Made by a program: the position numbers and the translations under genes
Assembly (NCBI RefSeq): GCF_021462285.1
Contig: NZ_CP082787.1
Location: forward strand, 1,674,001-1,738,000
Length of the DNA: 64,000 nucleotides
Direction: 5' to 3'
From: Serratia entomophila
GTDB taxonomy: Bacteria; Pseudomonadota; Gammaproteobacteria; Enterobacterales; Enterobacteriaceae
In this document: positions 59,934 to 64,000 of the stretch, piece by piece
Position numbering within the stretch: position 1 is the first letter of the stretch
How the letters are laid out: each line of letters opens with the position of its first letter
The notes under the pieces: model-generated
Seen by the model: the letters and a program-made list of their open reading frames with translations, nothing else
Database searches by the model: none
Told to the model about the DNA's origin: nothing

Positions 59934-60013
59934 ATCCCCTTCATCTTTCAAGCCGCAGCGTTGTTGGCTACACCTGCTTATCGCTTGGCTGCAACCTGAA
60001 ATCTATTGGGGAT
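59934..60013. repeat. Palindromic intergenic repeat, copy 1 (degenerate)
   Basis: Shares 26 identical bases on the left (59934-59959, including CTTTCAAGCCGCAGC) and the right-end TCTATTGGG with copy 2 at 61790. Arms TTTCAAGCCGCAGC (59946-59959) and GCTGCAACCTGAAA (59988-60001) pair imperfectly, with changes that keep G-U pairs in RNA. It fills the poxB-ltaE gap. Confidence 0.8.
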
Positions 60014-60045
60014 AGCTGTCAGTGATGGGAAAGAGGATACGATTA

Positions 60046-61767
60046 TTAACGCAGCCAGTTGGTTTTCGCCAGCTCGACCACTTCGTCGCCGCGGCCGTTG
60101 ATGATGGCGCGCAGCATATACAGGCTGAAACCCTTGGCCTGCTCGAACTTGATCTGCGGCGGCATCGCCAGCTCCTGCTTGGCGGTGACCACGTCGAGCA
60201 GCGCCGGCCCGGGGTGCGCCAGCATCTCTTGCAGTGCACCGTCCAGATCCGATGCTTTCTCCACCCGGATGCCCTTGATGCCGGCGGCGTTGGCGATCGC
60301 CGCAAAGTCCGGGTTATGCAGATCGGTGCCGTCGGTGAGGTAGCCGCCGGCCTTCATCTCCATCGCCACAAAGCCCAGGACGCTGTTGTTGAATATCACG
60401 ATTTTCACCGGCAGCTTCAGCTGAGCCAGCGACAGAAAGTCCCCCATCAGCATGGTGAAACCGCCGTCGCCGCACATGGCGATCACCTGTTTGTGCGGTT
60501 CGGTGGCCTGGGCGCCAATCGCCTGCGGCATGGCGTTGGCCATCGACCCGTGGTTGAACGAACCGAGCAGCCGGCGCTTGCCGTTCATCTTCAGGTAGCG
60601 GGCGGCCCACACCGTCGGCGTGCCGACGTCGCAGGTGAACACCGCGTCGTCGCTGGCGTAATGGCTGAGCTGCTGCGCCAGATACTGCGGATGGATTGGC
60701 TGATCGTCGTTGGCGGTCGCCAGCCCGTCGAGATCCTTGCGCGCGTTGCGGTAGTGCTCCAGCGCCTTGTCGAGAAACGCCCGGTCGCTTTTCGCTTCGA
60801 GCTGCGGCAGCAGGGCGGACAGGGTGGTGTGGATATCGCCCACCAGCGCCATATTCACCGGGCAATGCGCGCCGATGCTGCCGGGGTTGATATCGATTTG
60901 AATGATGTTGGCATTGGTCGGGTAGAAGGCGCGGTACGGAAACTGGGTGCCGAGCAGCACCAGCGTGTCGGCGTTCATCATCGCATGGTAACCGGAAGAG
61001 AAACCGATCAGGCCGGTCATGCCGACGCTGTAGGGGTTATCCCATTCGATATGCTCCTTGCCGCGCAGCGCATGCACGACCGGCGCCTGCAGCAGCTCGG
61101 CCAGCTTGACGACCTGGTCGTGCGCCCCGGCGCAGCCGCTGCCGCACATCAGGGTGATGTTCTTCGCTTTGTTCAGCACTTCCGCCAGCTTGTTGAGCTC
61201 GCTCATCGGCGGCTGCACCAGCGGCAGCGCCGGGGTGTGCCACACCATGGCGGCGTCTTCCGGCGCCATGCGCAGCGCCACATCGCCCGGCAGCACGATC
61301 ACCGAGACGCCGCGATTGAGGATCGCCTTGCGCATGGCTATCTCCAGCACCCGTGGCAGCTGTTCCGGGTTGGAGACCAGCTCGCAATAATGGCTGCATT
61401 CGCGGAACAGCTCCTGCGGATGGGTTTCCTGGAAATAGCCGCTGCCGATTTCGCTGGAGGGAATATGCGCGGCGATCGCCAGCACCGGCACATGGTTGCG
61501 GTGGCAGTCGAACAGGCCGTTGATCAGGTGCAGGTTGCCGGGGCCGCAGGAGCCGGCGCAAACCGCCAACTGGCCGGTAAGCTGGGCTTCGGCGCCGGCG
61601 GCGAAGGCGGCGACTTCTTCATGACGGGTGCCCAGCCATTCGATGGTGCCCATGCGGTGCAGGCTGTCGCTGAGGCCGTTGAGCGAATCGCCGGTGACCC
61701 CCCAGATGCGTTTCACGCCCGCCTGTTCCAGAGTTTTGGCGACCAGTGTGGCTACGGTTTGCTTCAT
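60046..61767 (-). CDS. poxB: Pyruvate dehydrogenase (quinone-dependent), pyruvate oxidase
   Basis: Peripheral membrane flavoprotein oxidising pyruvate to acetate and CO2 and passing electrons to ubiquinone. 573 residues (E. coli 572). ThDP-binding segment [34 protein letters not shown]-domain region [18 protein letters not shown], and the active-site Glu in [16 protein letters not shown]. The C-terminal amphipathic membrane-binding part (about 550-573) is intact. The start at 61767 follows GGGGGAACT; 11 upstream codons fall in the repeat and were rejected. Confidence 0.96.
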   Translation of the reverse strand: MKQTVATLVAKTLEQAGVKRIWGVTGDSLNGLSDSLHRMGTIEWLGTRHEEVAAFAAGAEAQLTGQLAVCAGSCGPGNLHLINGLFDCHRNHVPVLAIAAHIPSSEIGSGYFQETHPQELFRECSHYCELVSNPEQLPRVLEIAMRKAILNRGVSVIVLPGDVALRMAPEDAAMVWHTPALPLVQPPMSELNKLAEVLNKAKNITLMCGSGCAGAHDQVVKLAELLQAPVVHALRGKEHIEWDNPYSVGMTGLIGFSSGYHAMMNADTLVLLGTQFPYRAFYPTNANIIQIDINPGSIGAHCPVNMALVGDIHTTLSALLPQLEAKSDRAFLDKALEHYRNARKDLDGLATANDDQPIHPQYLAQQLSHYASDDAVFTCDVGTPTVWAARYLKMNGKRRLLGSFNHGSMANAMPQAIGAQATEPHKQVIAMCGDGGFTMLMGDFLSLAQLKLPVKIVIFNNSVLGFVAMEMKAGGYLTDGTDLHNPDFAAIANAAGIKGIRVEKASDLDGALQEMLAHPGPALLDVVTAKQELAMPPQIKFEQAKGFSLYMLRAIINGRGDEVVELAKTNWLR

Positions 61768-61789
61768 AGTTCCCCCAAATATGGTGAAG

Positions 61790-61863
61790 ATCCCCTTCAT
61801 CTTTCAAGCCGCAGCCGGGCTGCGCCTGTGCACCCCGGCTGCGGCTTGAAAATCTATTGGGTA
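61790..61863. repeat. Palindromic intergenic repeat, copy 2 (perfect stem)
   Basis: TTTCAAGCCGCAGCCGGG (61802-61819) and CCCGGCTGCGGCTTGAAA (61834-61851) form an 18-bp perfect stem around a 14-base loop. The flanks ATCCCCTTCATC and TCTATTGGG are shared with copy 1. It lies in the poxB leader, 23 bases upstream of its start. I recall longer versions of this family, about 130 bp, dispersed in Serratia and Yersinia genomes. Confidence 0.88.
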
Positions 61864-61982
61864 TCATTCTGAGTGCTTGCTGACGAAATCATTGATACGC
61901 ATGGAACAGAGGAAAGTGTAGAAGGGGAGTGCGGGACGTGCTTGCCGATAAATGCCCCATCGGCGAGATGGGGCGGGTAGAA

Positions 61983-62984
61983 TCAGGCCAGGGTGACGTC
62001 GCCCCGCAGCTGGCAGCTGCAGGCCAGCACGTAGCCTTGCGCAATCTCTGCCGGCGTCAGCGTCATGTTGCTGGTGGTGGCGTAGTCGCCCTCGAGAATG
62101 CGGGTCTTGCACGCACCGCACACTCCGGCGCGGCAGGCGGCGTTGACCGGCAGCGCGTTGGCTTCCATCGCCGCCAGCAGCGTGCTGCCGACCGGCACGC
62201 GAAACTCGCGCAGCGGGCGGGCGGCGCGCAGCGTTAACCCCTCACCGGGTTCAGCCTTGGCCTCCGGCGTATGGAACCGTTCCTGATGGAAGCGCGAGGC
62301 CGGCACCCCGAGCTGAAGGCACAGCCGCTCCACCTGATCCATATAGGGCGCCGGGCCGCAGGTCATCACCCGGCGTTCGGCGATATCCGGCGCCACCTGC
62401 CGCAGCACCTGCCCGTTGATGCGGCCGCCGAGGTAACCCGGCTGGAGATCTTGTTCGGCCATCAGCGTCAACCTCAGCTGCGGATGCGCGGCGCACAGGG
62501 CGTGCCACTGGCCGGCGAAAAGGGTATCGGCCGGGGTGCGCACGTTGAAGATCACCGCGATATCGCAGGACGGGCGGTTCGCCACCAGCCAGCGGCACAT
62601 CGATACGATTGGCGTTACGCCGCAGCCGGCGGTCAGCATCAGATAGCTATCCGCCGGATGGCGCACGCAGCTGAAATCGCCCTGCGCGTCGGAAAGCCAC
62701 AGGGTATTGCCGGGCTGTACCTCCTGCGTCAGCCAGCGCGAGCCGACGCCGTTCGGCAGGCAGCGCACGCTGATGCTGAGAAAACGGCTCTGGCCGGGGG
62801 ATGACGACAGCGTATAAGCGCGCAGCGTTTCTTCATCGTTGCGGATACCGATCAGCGCGAACTGGCCGGGCTGGTAGGGATAAAAAAAGTCGCAGATCAG
62901 GTTCAACGTCCAGACGTCGGCGGTTTCCCGCTGAATGGAGTGCACCTGCATGCGGTTGGGACACCGCGGGCTGGGTTGGGTCAT
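61983..62984 (-). CDS. hcr: NADH oxidoreductase Hcr (hybrid-cluster protein reductase)
   Basis: Electron donor to Hcp. 333 residues in three modules: FAD-binding domain with RAYTLSSSP, NAD-binding domain with LTAGCGVTPIVSM and MTCGPAPYM, and a C-terminal 2Fe-2S ferredoxin domain with cysteines in CRAGVCGACKT and a fourth in ACSCQ. Encoded 54 bases downstream of hcp on the same strand, the usual operon. Confidence 0.95.
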   Translation of the reverse strand: MTQPSPRCPNRMQVHSIQRETADVWTLNLICDFFYPYQPGQFALIGIRNDEETLRAYTLSSSPGQSRFLSISVRCLPNGVGSRWLTQEVQPGNTLWLSDAQGDFSCVRHPADSYLMLTAGCGVTPIVSMCRWLVANRPSCDIAVIFNVRTPADTLFAGQWHALCAAHPQLRLTLMAEQDLQPGYLGGRINGQVLRQVAPDIAERRVMTCGPAPYMDQVERLCLQLGVPASRFHQERFHTPEAKAEPGEGLTLRAARPLREFRVPVGSTLLAAMEANALPVNAACRAGVCGACKTRILEGDYATTSNMTLTPAEIAQGYVLACSCQLRGDVTLA

Positions 62985-63038
62985 GGGCTACCTCAAAAGC
63001 AAAGGGGCCGATGCGAGCGGCCCCGGGAAACAAACGCA

Positions 63039-64000
63039 TCAGCCGAGCAGAGCGGAAAGATCCTGCTCAACGGTGGTGATTGGCCGCATGCCGAACTTCT
63101 CGTTGAGGACTGCCAGCAGGTTGTCGGTCAGGAACCCCGGCGCGGTCGGGCCGGTGACGATGTTTTTCACCCCCAATGACAGCAGCGTCAGCAGGATGAC
63201 GATCGCCTTCTGCTCAAACCACGACAGCACCAGGCTGAGCGGCAGCTCATTGATATCGCAGCCCAGCGTCTCGGCCAGCTTGACCGCCAGCATGATGGCG
63301 GAATAGGCATCGTTGCACTGGCCGACGTCCAGCAGACGCGGCAGCCCTTCCAGCGTGCCGAAGTCCAGCTTGTTAAAGCGGTATTTGCCGCAGGCCAGGG
63401 TCATGATCAGGCAGTCTTGCGGTACGCTGCGGGCGAAGTCGGTGAAGTAGCTGCGTTCGTCGCGGCTGCCGTCGCAGCCGCCTACCAGGAACACGTGGCG
63501 CAGCTTTTTCTGCGCCACCAGATCGATCACCGTGTCGGCGGCGTTGAGCAGCGTCTGGCGGCCGAAGCCGACGGTGATCAGGTGCTCAATCTCGGTGTAA
63601 GGGAAACCGCTCATACCCTGCGCCTGGCGAACGATAGCGCCGAAGTCGTCGCTTTCCAGGTGGTTGACGCCCGGCCAGCCGACGATGCTGCGGGTCCAGA
63701 TACGATCACCGTAATTGCCGACGTTAGGATCGATAATGCAGTTGGAGGTCATCAGGATCGGGCCGGGGAACTTGGCGAACTCAATCTGCTGGTTCTGCCA
63801 GCCGCTGCCGTAGTTGCCCACCAGATGTGTGAATTTTTTCAGTTCCGGATAACCGTGCGCCGGCAGCATTTCACCGTGGGTGTAAACGTTGACGTTCTGG
63901 CCTTCGGTCTGCTCCAGCAGCATGCGCAGATCTTTCAGATCGTGGCCGGAGATCAAAATCGCCTTGCCGGCCACCGGCCGCACGTTTACCGCGCTGGGTT
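63039..64000 (-). CDS. hcp: Hydroxylamine reductase / hybrid-cluster protein Hcp (5' end outside window)
   Basis: The C-terminal 320 residues are visible; the gene continues past the right edge (the frame is open to base 64000, with [24 protein letters not shown] at the edge). Hybrid-cluster ligands fall in visible segments such as [61 protein letters not shown] and WFEQKA. Acts in nitric oxide and nitrosative-stress reduction under anaerobiosis, with Hcr as electron donor. Full length is normally about 550 residues. Confidence 0.95.
   Translation of the reverse strand, partial: PSAVNVRPVAGKAILISGHDLKDLRMLLEQTEGQNVNVYTHGEMLPAHGYPELKKFTHLVGNYGSGWQNQQIEFAKFPGPILMTSNCIIDPNVGNYGDRIWTRSIVGWPGVNHLESDDFGAIVRQAQGMSGFPYTEIEHLITVGFGRQTLLNAADTVIDLVAQKKLRHVFLVGGCDGSRDERSYFTDFARSVPQDCLIMTLACGKYRFNKLDFGTLEGLPRLLDVGQCNDAYSAIMLAVKLAETLGCDINELPLSLVLSWFEQKAIVILLTLLSLGVKNIVTGPTAPGFLTDNLLAVLNEKFGMRPITTVEQDLSALLG

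Noticed and set aside
60022..61872. 616-codon plus-strand frame opposite poxB
   Set aside because: Antisense of a highly conserved gene; composition is His/Gln/Arg-rich shadow sequence with no recognisable domain.

Overview
This window is chromosomal backbone of a Gram-negative enterobacterium, most likely Serratia (S. marcescens-like). The coding sequence is G+C-rich. The gene order matches Enterobacterales blocks: yeeZ-his; sdaCB; grxA-ybjC-rimK-ybjN-potFGHI-ybjO-rlmC; artJ/artPIQM-ybjP-ybjQ; amiD-ybjS-ybjT-ltaE-poxB-hcr-hcp. The accessory metabolic loci also fit Serratia. The genus is inferred from synteny and protein similarity recalled from memory; no rRNA or other definitive marker is present.

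Layout. 1-1464 is the end of a polysaccharide locus (a probable GDP-mannose synthesis gene remnant at the window edge, then phosphomannomutase). 1505-8784 is the complete histidine operon on the minus strand (hisLGDCBHAFI) with leader peptide and attenuator. 9014-16713 holds yeeZ, a guanidino-compound locus (LysR regulator, guanidinobutyrase-type ureohydrolase, sodium/solute symporter), a CorA-type transporter with an acetyltransferase, a PQQ-type sugar dehydrogenase and a glutathione transferase. 16810-21358 holds a HAD phosphatase, a 2-oxoglutarate oxygenase and a reverse transsulfuration pair (cystathionine beta-synthase and gamma-lyase). 21825-25838 holds dacC and the serine-catabolic sdaC-sdaB pair, preceded by an unusually long non-coding stretch (25839-26814).

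26815-31908 is a deoxyribose catabolic locus (deoR/deoQ-deoC divergent from deoK-deoP-deoX). Its central control region contains two DeoR-like palindromes and a CRP-like site. 31946-34932 holds two PAP2 membrane phosphatases, a candidate PmrA box, an exported nucleosidase-like protein and ecotin. 35075-36501 is an A+T-rich two-gene insertion between ecotin and ybjL. It encodes a protein with a long glycine-rich hydrophobic C-terminus followed by a small membrane protein, and is best explained as a membrane-active toxin with its immunity protein. This is the least described and most interesting part of the window.

36863-64000 returns to conserved backbone: ybjL, ybjM, grxA, ybjC, rimK, ybjN, the putrescine importer potFGHI, ybjO, the 23S rRNA methyltransferase rlmC, the arginine importer artJ/artPIQM, envelope proteins (ybjP, a DUF3300 protein, amiD), ybjS/ybjT, ltaE, poxB between two copies of a palindromic intergenic repeat, and hcr-hcp (hcp is cut by the window end). 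No tRNA, rRNA, CRISPR array, transposase or prophage gene was seen.
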